64,000 nt of DNA from Beroe forskalii (GCA_011033025.1 WFMF01000077.1:1-64000); one strand, 5' to 3'; positions 45,503 through 58,035 are shown, numbered from the stretch's first letter. Numbers and translations: made by a program. The notes: generated by a model not told the origin, from the sequence alone.

Positions 45503-46485
45503 CACTACACCCCACAGCTTCTCCCTCATTAATTATCTTGCTATCTTGGTCTGACGTCACCTCCTGACGTCACTGATTAATATCATGTATGTGATGACAA
45601 TGAAGAAATATATATTATATATATTATATATCTATTACGGAGAGACCTTTCTTACCTCCACTAAATAGGTGCCTAGAAGGGAGCATTCACTGGTCCATTA
45701 TACAGTAAGAACCGCTAAGTCATCAATAAGGAATTACAGGAAATTAAGGTACATATTATCATAATAGTATAATTAACCAACAAGGCCTCGGGCCTCGAGA
45801 CATGTAGGCTCGGGTAGTCTCACGTAGTTGCAAAAATTTTTCAAGAGACAAATGTCCCGTTTTCACCTGTTTTATACGTCTTCTGAACGGGACATTTTTT
45901 GTCTCGGGACAAAGCAGGACATTATAGGAGCAACTTTTCCACGTTGTTCTCTAATTATTTGGTTAGAAAATTTAATTATTTGGAAAAACCCTATTGCCCC
46001 CCTCCCTCCGCGCTCATTTGGGCCCGCCACCTATCAAAAATGATCCTAGGAAATGGCTTCAATGAGTAGTCTAAAATAAGAAAATAGTCCCCTGTTTAAT
46101 AAGAGCAGAGAAAGTCTGTTACACGGCGATATGATATTTCTCCGCATTCTGTTTTCCTGCCCTCAAGCTACACACGCTGTAACACCGAACTTCATCTAAC
46201 ATTGCGTAGTTTCTGCCTGCCAGAAAGCCTGAAATGTTTTATACAAGCCGTGTTATTAGCAATACAGCTCCTGACATGCCTTCTGTAAGTGTATCGCAAC
46301 CAATTACGTGTGTGTTGGCAGTATAGGTATTTACATTGTATACGGAGTATCCTGCCCGCATGAGGCGGTTCAAATGCAGTGTCACAGCGCAATGTAGCCA
46401 GTCAGCAACGCTGAACGGCCCATTTTTGCGGGGTTGATGTATGTATAATGTTTATAATGATCACAGAATGCAGACAAATTACAGG
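45503..46485. other. Spacer, no gene seen
   Basis: Contains TCTGACGTCACCTCCTGACG..TCA (45,550) and a TATATATTATATAT patch (45,607). AAATGTCCCGTTTTCACCTG..GAACGGGACATTTTTTGTCTC near 45,850 is a local inverted repeat. Confidence 0.5.
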
Positions 46486-48089
46486 ATTCATATGACAACA
46501 CTATTCTGACACCAGGTTTCTCACAGGAATATGACAACACTATTCTGACACCAGGGTTCTCACAGGAATATGACAACACTATTCTGACACCAGGTCTCTC
46601 ACAGGAATATGACAACACTATTCTGACACTATTATTCTCACAGGAATATGACAACACTATTCTGACACCAGGTTTCTCACAGGAATATGACAACACTATT
46701 CTGACACCAGGTTTCTCACAGGAATATGACAACACTATTCTGACACCAGATTTCTCACAGGAATATGACAACACAATTCTGACACCAGGTTTCACACAGT
46801 AATATGACAACACTATTCTGACACCAGGGTTCTCACAGGAATATGACAACACTATTCTGACAGCAGGTTTCACACAGGAATATGACAACACTATTCTGAC
46901 ACCAGGTTTCTCACAGGAATATGACAACACTATTCTGACACCAGATTTCTCACAGGAATATGACAACACAATTCTGACACCAGGTTTCACACAGTAATAT
47001 GACAACCCTATTCTGACACCAGGGTTCTCACAGGAATATGACAACACTATTCTGACACCAGGTCTCTCACAGGAATATGACAACACTATTCTGACAGCAG
47101 GTTTCACACAGGAATATGACAACACTATTCTGACACCAGGGTTCTCACAGGAATATGACAACACTATTCTGACACCAGGTCTCTCACAGGAATATGACAA
47201 CACTATTCTGACACCAGGTTTCTCACAGGAATATGACAACACTATTCTGACACCAGGTTTCTCACAGGAATATGACAACACAATTCTGACACCAGGTTTC
47301 ACACAGTAATATGACAACACTATTCTGACACCAGGGTTCTCACAGGAATATGAAAACACTATTCTGACACCAGGTCTCTCACAGGAATATGACAACACTA
47401 TTCTGACACCAGGTCTCTCACAGGAATATGACAACACTATTCTGACACCAGGTAACTCACAGGAATATGACAACACCATTCTGACACCTGGTTTCTCACA
47501 GGAATATGACAACACTATTCTGACACCAGGTTTCTAACAGGAATATGACAACACTATTCTGACACCAGGTTTCTCACAGGAATATGACAACACTATTCTG
47601 ACACCAGGTTTCACACAGGAATGATATGACAACACTATTCTGACACCAGGTTTCACACAGGAATATGACAACACAATTCTGACACCAGGTTTCACACAGT
47701 AATATGACAACACTATTCTGACACCAGGGTTCTCACAGGAATATGAAAACACTATTCTGACACCAGGTCTCTCACAGGAATATGACAACACTATTCTGAC
47801 ACCAGGTTTCTCACAGGAATATGACAACACTATTCTGACACCAGGTCTCTCACAGGAATATGACAACACTATTCTGACACCAGGTCTCTCACAGGAATAT
47901 GACAACACTATTCTGACACCAGGGTTCTCACTGGAATATGACAACACTATTCTGACACCAGGTTTCTCACAGGAATATGACAACACTATTCTGACACCAG
48001 GTCTCTCACAGGAATATGACAACACTATTCTGACACCAGGTCTCTCACAGGAATATGACAACACCATTCTGACACCAGGTCTCTCACAG
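46486..48089 (+). repeat. 39-nt minisatellite made of the next exon's 3' splice junction
   Basis: About 41 units of GAATATGACAACACTATTCT followed by GACACCAGGTTTCTCACAG. The real exon at 48,090 starts GAATATGACAACACTATTCG, directly after the same GGTCTCTCACAG, so each unit holds the acceptor plus the first 19 exon bases. The unit is 13 codons in the exon's frame (EYDNTILTPGFSQ), interrupted by TAA only where a unit reads CAGTAATATG (four places). Long minus-strand open frames here are repeat artefacts. Confidence 0.95.
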
Positions 48090-48161
48090 GAATATGACAA
48101 CACTATTCGAACAGTAACTGAACAGTCTCGGAAGGAGAGTGAGGAACCCCCGACCAAGCAA
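48090..48161 (+). CDS. Internal exon of an unknown protein (EYDNTIRTVTEQSRKESEE)
   Basis: Acceptor CTCTCACAG, donor AAGCAA|GTTAGT; 72 bases give 24 codons, phase 0 at both ends. The product starts EYDNTIRTVTEQSRKESEE, polar and probably helical or linker. I do not recognise it. It is directly preceded by the 39-nt array, the strongest reason to consider it real besides the splice sites. Partner exons are not identified with confidence. Confidence 0.6.
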
Positions 48162-48323
48162 GTTAGTTGCATAATTCATTTTTTTTTCTCTTTAGTGCAT
48201 TTCATTAATCAGACCTTTGCATTTCTGCATCAATATCTGCATATCGTTGATTTTTGCATTTGATTCATGCTTTCATGCTTTCATTTGATTAATTTCTGCA
48301 TTCAATTGATTTATAAAGTTATA

Positions 48324-49143
48324 CACTCAGTTTTTTTTATAAGAAACTTATTGAAATCCTAGGCTACAAGTTTCTTATTTTTCACGATTTTGAGCCTAAA
48401 AGTTTCTTAATCGGTTTCTTAATTCTACATACCGACATACCGTACGAAAAATGTCTACGAAATTTCCAACATAGGAACCTACTGTGTAGACTGTAGTCGA
48501 GGATTAGAATCGAACCTTCTGATATTTTCAGTTAAATTATACACTTTTAAGCATGTATCTATCTTAAAAGATTTGTGCAGCTGTATACAATAATGTTCAG
48601 GGATCTTCATCAAATGTTCTTCCAAAAAAGTTTGAAATTTTGAAATTTAGATAATAATATCTAAATCCTATAATGCTTGGAACTTTTGGAAATAGATATG
48701 GAACTGTAATAGTGTCCTGTCGCAAAAACAATTTCTAAATTTCTGTTTTGTGCTTTAGTATCTAGCGTGTTACTTTAAACCGAAAAATCATGAAAGATTC
48801 ATTTTCTAAATTTCTATTCTATATTATGATCAATTATCACATATCCAGTGTAATACTGTAATAGAAGTTCAATAGAAGTACTAGATTAGTTTCGGAATGT
48901 TCACAATCAAAAAATGTCCGGTCTGGGGCAGCCCCAGAAGCCAGACGTATCATGTTAAAAGAATTTCAGTTGCAATAGGATTTTATACACAAATTTCAAA
49001 ATTCTAGGCTAGAAGTTTCTTTACTTAATTGTAAATCAGTGAAGTTTCTTAATTTTTCCGAAATTCTAGGCTAAGTTTCTTAAATTTTCGGAAATCCTAG
49101 GCTAAGTTTCTTATAGACAGTTTCTTATAAAAAAAACTGAGTG
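48324..49143. mobile_element. ~820-bp Tc1/mariner-type MITE
   Basis: Starts CACTCAGTTTTTTTTATAAG and ends CTTATAAAAAAAACTGAGTG, a long terminal inverted repeat, flanked on both sides by TA. Internal AGTTTCTTA and CCTAGGCTA(C)AAGTTTCTTA motifs repeat near both ends. TA target duplication and the CACTC terminus fit Tc1/mariner-derived non-autonomous elements. No transposase. Confidence 0.8.
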
Positions 49144-50442
49144 TAATGCACAATGAATACCTTACGTGACTGCGTCCCTGACTCACTGAGTCGAATATCA
49201 TTAAACCATCTCCCATCTTTAATGAAAATTCTTTTGATTTGAAAAACGTTAAAAACAGTAAGGTTGTGGAATTTTTGCTTTGAAGAGTCGGAGTAAATCT
49301 ATAGAATTAAAATATGCATTATGCAAGGTACATGAAATATTAACTAACATATATTTTAAATGATATCATATTTTGCAGTTTTATTCCGGCTTTTCTATGA
49401 GCAAGAATTACGCTTTTTTTTCCCTAACTTCAGCGAGCGCTTGAAATTTAAATTCCCTCTCCCATCAATAAGCAATTAGCAGTTATCGATTCATGAAAAT
49501 TCATGAAGCAATAAAAATTCGTACGTCACCACATAATGCAAATTTTTGAAGTGGCATGTGCATTTTATTGCGCTCGTCAATTAATTTAACGCCTGTTTTT
49601 ACGCGTACAAAATCATTCTTGGTAGGTTCCTTTTGAGTTTTGTGCGACGTCTCGTGCCTGTTTTAAGCTGAAATTCTTCAGCAGCGTTGAGCATTATCAT
49701 TCGATTTCATTGATTTCAGCAAGTTCATAATAATGTATTTATTATGGCAATTATCCTGTTTAAAGGGATCCTGAAGTTTTTGGCGAGTTTCAAAAAATAT
49801 CGATTTTACTATCTAAATCAAATCTCAAAACATAAACAAAGAGGTTGTTGAAAATCCGGCATTTCTATCACCTTCCATTGTGCTAATATAGAGGTGCGAA
49901 GTTTCGTTGTGGTCGAGGGCGCTACGTCATCACGAGGCATGGTCAGAGGCGACTGCGCACATAAGTGTGAAAATACTGTTAAATACCTATCTCTACTACA
50001 ATAGGGACGTTTCAGTACCATGCTTCTTATGCTTTTTGCATCATGATTACTAAAATTACGAATCCTATCATATTTTTTCAATGATAATTCGGGATATATG
50101 ATCAGCAGGGCTAAAACAGGCATCAGCTTGGCATAATTTTAGCTCTAGCATGGCTCGATTCCCTCATCTTCACTCTTATCATCTTCCCCTCTGTTTCAGG
50201 ATACGTTTGTTTTTAAGTCCTAAGAACGGCCTACTTTGCTTGATAAGTTGATATGGAGACTGATCAGTGATCATCCATTGCCTTCGGATTTCGTCTTCAA
50301 CCTACCATCGCGAGAAATTTGACGGCTAATTAGATACAATCGGCTTCCTAACGGACTAGCAGCTCTACTCAGCCTGAAAATTCCACTCATAAAATTTGAC
50401 ACCAAGTTCTAAGAATCGAAATAAATTGCTCTCCTCTTTCAG
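49144..50442. other. Spacer, no gene seen
   Basis: AT-rich, no repeat array; a 101-codon open stretch on minus (49,818-50,123) has no recognisable features. Confidence 0.5.
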
Positions 50443-50522
50443 ATGGACTCGAACGTGATATTAAGCATTTGAATCCAATTTTAATACCAAAATCTTCCGT
50501 ACCGTACGATATAGAAGTATAG
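50443..50522 (+). CDS. Possible terminal exon, weak
   Basis: A good acceptor (CTCTCCTCTTTCAG) precedes an open frame in phase 1 that reads GLERDIKHLNPILIPKS and continues to TAG at 50,520. No family recognised, no upstream exon with a matching phase, and the length is short enough for chance. It would be the last exon of the gene that includes 48,090 only if another exon lies between. Confidence 0.2.
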
Positions 50523-51865
50523 AGAATCTCTATACTTCTATACTTCCGCAGTATCTCTATTAGAGATATTGCAAAAGGCTACATTAGTAGAGTAAAAGCC
50601 AGAAAGGTAGAAGAGGAAGGGCATGAGTTATCGCAATAGCTTCGAATCAATCAAGTACAGTGTATACTGTTATTACCTAAGGATACAGACTTTTTCGCTT
50701 TTCCATCCTTCGACAATTCAAATCACGACGTAAGATTTCAATTCTAATGGAAGGTTTAATGGGCCTGGGTTTTAGTTTGGGTCTGGGTCAAAGTAAGGTT
50801 AAGGTGTTGTGTAAGGTTAGAGACGTTACCTGGGTCATTAGTCAGGACATACAGGTAAAATTTGAAATCAAATAAATCAAGAGTTTGACGACACAATATG
50901 ATTGAACTGAGACTCGGCGGGTCTTGACTGCTGATAATATCCAAAATGCATTTCAAGTCCCTTTCAAGTTTTTGTATTTTGATTACAGTTGTCGGAAGTA
51001 ATAACTTAGTAGCAGTCCAACTCCTCGCGCTCTGTTATTTACCACTCTAACCACAAGAAACTGTTCAGTAAGGGAACAGTGCACCACTTTAAAGCGTGAT
51101 AATGATGCCATCTTGAAACGCCTATTCTCCATACACAACCTATCTACTGCGGTTTGAGCGATCTCATGCCTCTTGATGACGTAGCAGCCATTTTACACCT
51201 TGTTGCGAATATGCTGTATATGCGCTATATTTACCAATTCAATGCTCGGGATGTGTTTGTATTGGTAAAACTGAAGGCTTGCCGGGCAAATCATGTAAAA
51301 ACAAAATTTTCGATTTTTAAACTTCAGTGCCCCTTTAAGAAATATCATTATTTTCTGCTCTTAGAACGTCTCGGCAGTTTGAGTTTAAGTTGCTCAGAGA
51401 CCACATTCACAGCTCACTTTCACAATAAAACCTTGATCAAAGATTGTTCAATGAACAATGTTCATGGTTATCATTCAAGGAGCAGTTGAATGATCAAAAA
51501 TGTACCATATGACAAAGTGACATACGGCCAAGATCATCAACCTAATTGGTTGCGTGCAGCACCATTACCTATTTCAGATTTAACCGTACGGATAAAGGTA
51601 ATATACACACAACTCCAATTCATCACGGTTTCCCCTAGCCCTCTTCAATGCATTTTTGTTAAACAAAAAGGCGTTAAGAGAGGGAAAGAATTCCATTGTT
51701 TGATTACCATTGACCTTTATTGATTGATAAAATCAATGTGGCACATAGCGTAAGCATTCCTTTAAATTACTCGTTACTTCGTTATGTAGTTATCATGAAG
51801 CATGGGTGACCAGAGTGCCGAATGGTGTAGGTGATAGATAGGTAAGCAGGTATAGTATGACTCGT
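50523..51865. other. Spacer with small hairpins
   Basis: AGAAGTATAGAG/CTCTATACTTCT at 50,513-50,539 is a 12-bp hairpin. Open stretches at 51,154-51,723 carry no recognised domain. Confidence 0.5.
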
Positions 51866-52290
51866 TTTAAACATGCTCCCGTTGTTCCTGTAGCGAGAAT
51901 CTCGCGCGATTGTATCTCGCCTAGAACTCCGCCTGAACCGCGCTTCAGTGGCCGCGAAAAACAGCCTCAATGTTCCTGGACGTTTTGCTAGTACTTTAGC
52001 AAAGTTGGGTGTTATATAATAGTAACCTACACACATTTTACACTCAAAGATTTGCAATAGATTTCTTCTCTTCTTCTCCAGGAAACTTTGATTTTTTAGA
52101 TTTTTTCGAAAAAAAAGTATCATTTTTGAAGTCAATTTTGTGATTGTGTTGAAGTACAGTGCGATAAGGTTTCAAGGAAGGAAATGTTCTATAGGTACTT
52201 CTATAAACACGTTCAGCTATCGAGGTTTTGCCCAAAAATACCGACCATAGCATCAGCCATCAACCACATCATCACTCATCAGTCTATAGG
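51866..52290. repeat. Dispersed repeat with GCGAGAATCTCGCGCGAT end, copy A
   Basis: GTTGTTCCTGTAGCGAGAAT followed by CTCGCGCGATTGTATCTCGCC appears here (51,882). The same text in both orientations appears at 54,030-54,085 and 54,268-54,297. Confidence 0.6.
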
Positions 52291-52506
52291 TAAATATGAG
52301 TCCACTCCCAAGTCCCAAGGAGCATAAACTTTGCTTTGAGATCAGACCGACTGATCACCGTTGATTTGATTTTATGTGGATTTGAGTTTTGACTTCTTGG
52401 TGTTTATTGTCTAATTCCTACTGTAACATTGTAACAATATCTACTTAAATTGTAGGTACTAAGAATGTAATAACCATTTTGAAAGCTATTACAAGAATTT
52501 TGATTC

Positions 52507-52586
52507 TCCGTAGGTACTAGACTACTAGGAATCCCAATATCAGTTAACTGAGATTGGGATTCGTAGAAGTCTAGTACCTACGAAAA
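52507..52586. repeat. Strong hairpin (CGTAGGTACTAGACT arms)
   Basis: CGTAGGTACTAGACT..GGAATCCCAATATCAGTT pairs with AACTGAGATTGGGATTC..AGTCTAGTACCTACG, about 33 paired bases per arm with small bulges and almost no loop (GTTAAC centre). Confidence 0.85.
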
Positions 52587-52744
52587 ATTAAAATTTACCA
52601 TGATAATTTAACCAAGGTTATTGGCCAATGGCAAACTGCGATGACATCTGGATGGCCCAGCTGGCTGACAACTTTTTGACCCTTTTGACAATTATTGTGA
52701 GATTTCAAAAAGATCTAATGATAAAAATCGTGAAGTATTGTTCC

Positions 52745-53284
52745 TGATTACCTTAGTACCAGAAATATAGGCGACAAGAAATTAAGGCGATTTTGGAAAA
52801 ATCGCCTTAATTTCTTGTCGCCTTAATATCTGATCATCTAAATATCTGGTAGTCTTAATTTTTTTAAAGACTTTATTTTCAGTTATTTTTTCCTCCCCAA
52901 TCGACTTTTTCAATTTAGCAACATATTAAATAACTTAATAGCCAGTTATCAGTGCAACTTTTGGTATCACTGACGATGTGGCACGATGTAAGGATGTCGG
53001 TATTGACTCTAAAATGTTCATTGATCCGCTTGAAAAGCTCAGGATATGATGTACTGTATTTTGAAGGCCCACTCGACAAGACTTTTTTTTGCATTTTCGT
53101 TCAATTTTATATTCATTTCATAGCCATTTTAATCGTTTATAGCCATTTTAATTGAAAAAATCGTTTATTTTCGGGAAAAAAAACTTCAATTGAAACTCCA
53201 GGAAAAATCGCCTTAATATCTTGTCGCCTTAATATCTTGCGCCTTAATTATTAGTCGCCTATATTTCTGGTACTAAGGTAATCA
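52745..53284. mobile_element. ~540-bp MITE with TGATTACCTTAGTACCAGAA ends
   Basis: TGATTACCTTAGTACCAGAA + ATATAGGCGAC at the left is mirrored by GTCGCCTATAT + TTCTGGTACTAAGGTAATCA at the right. Next to the left end, GACAAGAAATTAAGGCGAT and its complement form an inner hairpin, and CGCCTTAATATCTTG repeats near the right end. No coding content. Confidence 0.85.
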
Positions 53285-53959
53285 CAAGTAGGACTACAAG
53301 TACTCAAGTAAGACTTCTAGACAATAGGGCTATCGTTGCTCAAATTTAAGAAGTTTAATAAGGAATGTCCAAGACATAAAATCAAAGCAAAAATTGTTCA
53401 AATATTAATAAGCAAATATACAACACAACATGATCAATGACTGTCTAATGTCTGATCGAGATACATGCCTGTGAATGTGATTTGGAAGGTGTATCGCATT
53501 AATTGAAATTGTAGTTCCTTGTATTGTAATAGTTACACGTTATCTACACAGTAGGTACACGTCATATCACTTGTCATTCGAAGAAAGTAGTATCTAGTAA
53601 TGTCATTCTTTCATATACCAAATCTAATCGCAGTCAGTGTTTGATGATTACGTTATTAAGATACTAATTAGATACAAATACATGCGCTGAATGGTTTTGT
53701 GTTAAAGGTATTAGGTATAGAAGGGTATAGATTATGTAGTGGGCACGGTTTTATGATTACGATAATATCATTGTGTTCTGCGCTATCTGCAGTGCAGATT
53801 ACATTACATTAAATCAACTGCATCTCTGTGAATATTATGATCAACACGTTTTCATTGTTATCTTCACTTGTGATTATAGTTCGAAGTTCAAAGTTTCGGG
53901 ATAAACCATATAATTATTTGACAGATACCATTTTAATATCGGTTACATCGCACAATCAC

Positions 53960-54310
53960 TGAAAACCACTTATAATTTCCACATGTGTGGCTCGGCTATA
54001 CTCTGCGGTTGAAATGGAATTTCTCTTGCGAGAAACAATCGCGCGAGATTCTCGCTGCATTGCAAACGCGATTGTATCTCGCCTAGAAAAATCGCGGTAC
54101 GGAAAAGGTACGGTATGTATGTATAGTGCACTCCTGTTGCCAGGGTCCTGGTGCCATGCAACAAGGAAAAGGTACGGTAAAATCAAATTAAAAAAAACTC
54201 GCTGCACAGGAACATCGAAGCGAGATTCGCGCGTGTTTTAACATGAACTCCCCATGAAGCGGGATAATCGCGCGAGATTCTCGCTACAGGAACAACGGCC
54301 TAAGGGTTCA
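53960..54310. repeat. Dispersed repeat with CGCGCGAGATTCTCGCT, copy B
   Basis: Two occurrences of CGCGCGAGATTCTCGCT (about 54,038 and 54,268) surround GGAAAAGGTACGGTA repeats (54,102; 54,166). Related to 51,866-52,290 by an inverted end. Confidence 0.6.
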
Positions 54311-57300
54311 TGATATTTGTAGTGTTGTACACACAACACTGCTTCTCAGAACTCCCTCATTTCTACTCTACACTGCTTCACTGTTCACAGCTCTCCCGTC
54401 TCCCTTGTTTCTAAGTTTCTACTCAGTGCGTGAGTAGTACTCACGCACTGTTGAAGATGATATCCTCAGAAGATGGCCTGCAAAGAATGGCTATGTTAGA
54501 TGTCAGTGTTTTGCGGCTCAGCTAATAGGTTCAGGAACATCACTCGTATTTTACTGCTAATCTGAATATATCTGGAATGGTCACGAGAAAAACCTGAAAT
54601 ATTTGCAGTACTCTAAGGTAAGGTAGGTTTAGCTCCGTAAAGAGACCAGCATACACCGTACATTGTACGATATGATAATGTTTTAATGTACTAATGCAGT
54701 ACACTGTACAGTGTATAATGTATGTAAATACCGCTAGGTAACTAATAAGTACCGCTAGAATCCCGAGGCTTATCTTCCAGCGTATAATAATGGGTGGTAA
54801 ACAGCGTAAAGGGTCCGCTGCACAGCTCAGTACCTCACACCAAGATACTTTTGTTAAGTAATGACCGCGCATTCCGTACAGCTTCCAGCTGCAGCTGTCC
54901 CTCCTGGCAGGAGGGTAGTTACGATTCTAGGAGAGAGTACATTATACTATTGAGTATTGTAGGTTGCGGACTGGGCTGTTATTATTATATATACTATGAT
55001 GACATGTACATGCCACGTTTTGAGACATTGTACATTGGTAACCTCCGTTATCTTGCCTTCCTAGAAGGGAGCTTCCTTTCATAGTATGCGTAGAAATGCT
55101 TTGTGCTTGAAACGTATGACTTGCTTTAATCAAACGCTAATCACAGTTAATAAAGCACTGAGAGACGTTTAATATGTTTGATATATTGTGGAATGAATCC
55201 CTTTTAGTCGAGCTCAGCCACTAACAAAGACATCCACTGCTCCCTTTTAATAACTCTTTAAGACAGGACTGTCTTAGACAGGCCTATAATGCAAAGGATC
55301 AAAGGTTCTTGAGGTTGTTCAGCACTGTTTCGCTTACCCCACTTGCTCAGTAGTGGCCGTACGAACCTTTAATTCTTTAGACTTTGCATATTCCCCATTG
55401 CTTATCAACAATACTGATACCCAATACCCATGAGCTTTGAGCTCGCTGCATGACTCCTTTTCCTGAACTTCTGGTAAATCTTGACAGTGACTGCTCCATG
55501 CCCCATCCAACTTGTTACTTGCTGTAGAACTAATTACTTAATAACTGTCGGAATCTCCAAATAACAGTGCTGGAGTGAGGATTTCAGAATGCAAACAGGG
55601 GGGCTGCCAAATATAGGGGGCTGGATTTCCGATTATTCCACGCTTCTATTGTTTAAAGACATGGCTTCAATCAATGGGAAGTCCACTGTTTTGGATCTCT
55701 GCTAGAGCATAAGCTTATAACTTTATAAGCCCTTGATAACCAAATCCACGTAAAGAGATTACTACCAAGTAATCAAGCAAAACAAGCTCGAAATCATGAG
55801 TTTTCCTGATGGCAAAAATTCGAAAATCAAATGTTGGCCCTTGGGGATACAGGTTGGTAAATTAATTGTAAAAGAGTAAAGGGGAAAGAGTAAAAGGTAT
55901 TGAATTGGGAAAGTTAGGCAGACAAAATTTCAGCTTGCTATGTCAAAAACTATGCCGTGGGAATTTCCAAAGTTGCCAAATGTTCACCAAATGCCGAATG
56001 TTTTGGACGTGGTCGCCTGGGTAGCATATATCGGGCCTTTGCCCAACCAGGATTCTGGTTTTTGCACACGGAGTACGCGACACTGATTAGGGGAGGTTAT
56101 TAACTGCTCAGTATCCGAGGTGGGGGCATGTGCAGTGGTTTCGGAAGATTTGCGAGTTTGTGGAGTCCCATCTCGAATGCTTGGGCCGACAAAAGTATGG
56201 TATCGGAGCCGGCATTCAAAATTCCATCGGCGAAAAAAGGAACAAAATTTTTCTCCGATTCTGGCTTCAAACGTTTCTCATACGTTTTTTTTCGCCAAAA
56301 ATTTTTAGTGTTTAGCTCAAAAAAACTTCCGAGCTATCAGCAAAAAACTTGGCATTTGGCCATATTACCACTTCTGGGGCTCAATAATGTATTCCAAATT
56401 CAATACCATGATGCCCTGAAAATGCCCAATAACATCAAGTTGTCATTAAAATACACGGAATGCAAAATAAATAAAATATGTGAATCCATAGTAAATAAGC
56501 ATCATGCTTATTGCTTATCTCTACATTTTGGAATTTCACCTTGCATTAGGCCATTTTTTGGTGACAAAAATGGGAATATCTCAAAAGTCCAACAAAATCA
56601 GAGCCTTGAGTCACTGTTTACGTCACTTCAAATATTAGTTTGGGCCTCAGCCCTCAAGAGCGGATTTATGACTGAAAAACGCTGTTTTCGCAGATTACTC
56701 AGACATTTTGTGAGCTTGAAGCTGCAAATTTTTGGCACAACATATTACCCGTACATATAATATGTCACCCCAAGTTTCATAAGAACATCCAAACACAAAC
56801 CCAGTAATCGAGCTTTACTTTGTGTCCAATTTTTTGTTACACCTGGTATTTCACCAGGAATTTCGCAGCTGTAGGACTGCTGTATCTGTACCTAAGTAAT
56901 TTGCTCGTATGACCGTATCCTCATGGCTGAATTACCTAGGTCATTACTTCCTGTTATTGATGTTTTTGTTATTGATGTTTTCGCAAAATTTGGACAAAAT
57001 GTTGACACATCGAAACGGCTAACTTTCTCCTAAAAGTTAAAACATTCAAAAGCATGAATTAAATACCAATTAATCCTACCTGTGGTAATTTCATCAATAA
57101 AAACCTTTTTATAGCCCAGGATTTATGCTCAAAGTTTATTCCACTTTTCTTCCAAATGCGCGAAAACACACATGAATTATCTTCCGATTGCTAGTTTTTG
57201 TGCATTTAAGGCGTGCAAAAAGCGTCGTAGCCTATGTTTACTATGACATTTGAGACGCGCGCTGCGCGCGCAGCACACGTACACTCGCTGCTGCCTTGCT

Positions 57301-57800
57301 TGTAAGATAATTGCAGTACAATGTCGCCAACGCTTCACTAGATAGCTTCATGTAAGTCGGGAGTTTTAACATGATATCACAGTAACACCGCTCATTTGAC
57401 GCTGTTCATTAATTCGCTGATTCGAGGCAGTTTTCTGATTTTGCGTGTAGAACTGCATATTGACATTTTGTGGTCTTAGTTTCATTCCTGCTAAAGTGCT
57501 AAGGATAAAGTGTGCTTGGAAATCACTTGTGTATTTATCACGTGTTCGTTTTTTTGTTTTCAGCAGCATTTTTGATCAACTTGACTCTCGAAACTAATCA
57601 GAACCGGAAATAGAGCCATGATCGAGGTCAAGACTCAAATTTTGTTGATCTAAGATAGGACTCACCAGGGGAATATTTGGTGACGTCCTTTCGATGTCAC
57701 TATGACGCCATTAATCAATGTAGCACGATTTTCTTGCTTTTTCGTGGAAATAGGCAACCTTTGAGCTCATATTGAGCCCAGAAGGAAGGGTGTGCCGATT
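54311..57800. other. Spacer, one perfect hairpin, one unexplained open frame
   Basis: CAGTGCGTGAGTA/TACTCACGCACTG at 54,425-54,451 is a perfect 13-bp-arm hairpin with a 1-base loop. On plus, 56,128-56,760 is open for 210 codons; the product is Lys/Phe/Ser-rich, lacks a domain I recognise, and overlaps AT-rich sequence, so I do not call it a gene. CGCGCGCTGCGCGCGC at 57,255 is an isolated CpG patch. Confidence 0.5.
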
Positions 57801-58035
57801 TCACAGATCATGGAACCGGTATACCCGGCCAGAAATTGTGACAATCGACCAACTACAGTATTTCTCACCGCTCTGAAGACCCTTACTCTGATTCTAACGT
57901 CTTTATAGATTACTTCTGTGTGTTCCTTTATAAAATGAAAATTCATTCAGAGCTTCTTGCACTGTAATGTCGTCGAGACCGTATACCGCAACTTTCACGG
58001 TCACTAAAACAAGCTTGGGAGGGGTTAAATGACCT
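57801..58035. repeat. Dispersed repeat with GACCGTATACCGCAACTT end, copy B
   Basis: Same order of landmarks as 35,860-36,100: ATCATGGAACCGG, CAGTATTTCT, TTTATAAAAT, GAGACCGTATA, AAACAAGCTTGGGAGGGG. Confidence 0.7.

Noticed and set aside
45102-45532. TDTVTNTV or LLQTLLQT coding repeat
   Set aside because: 12-nt unit is open in most frames; no splice signals or conserved flanks that favour one.
46382-48172. Minus-strand open frames of 377 and 212 codons (VRIVLSYSCEKPG repeats)
   Set aside because: The 39-nt array relates to the plus-strand exon at 48,090; the minus frames are mirror artefacts.
56128-56760. 210-codon plus-strand open frame
   Set aside because: Composition typical of AT-rich noise, no domain, overlaps other frames; left as a note for database search.
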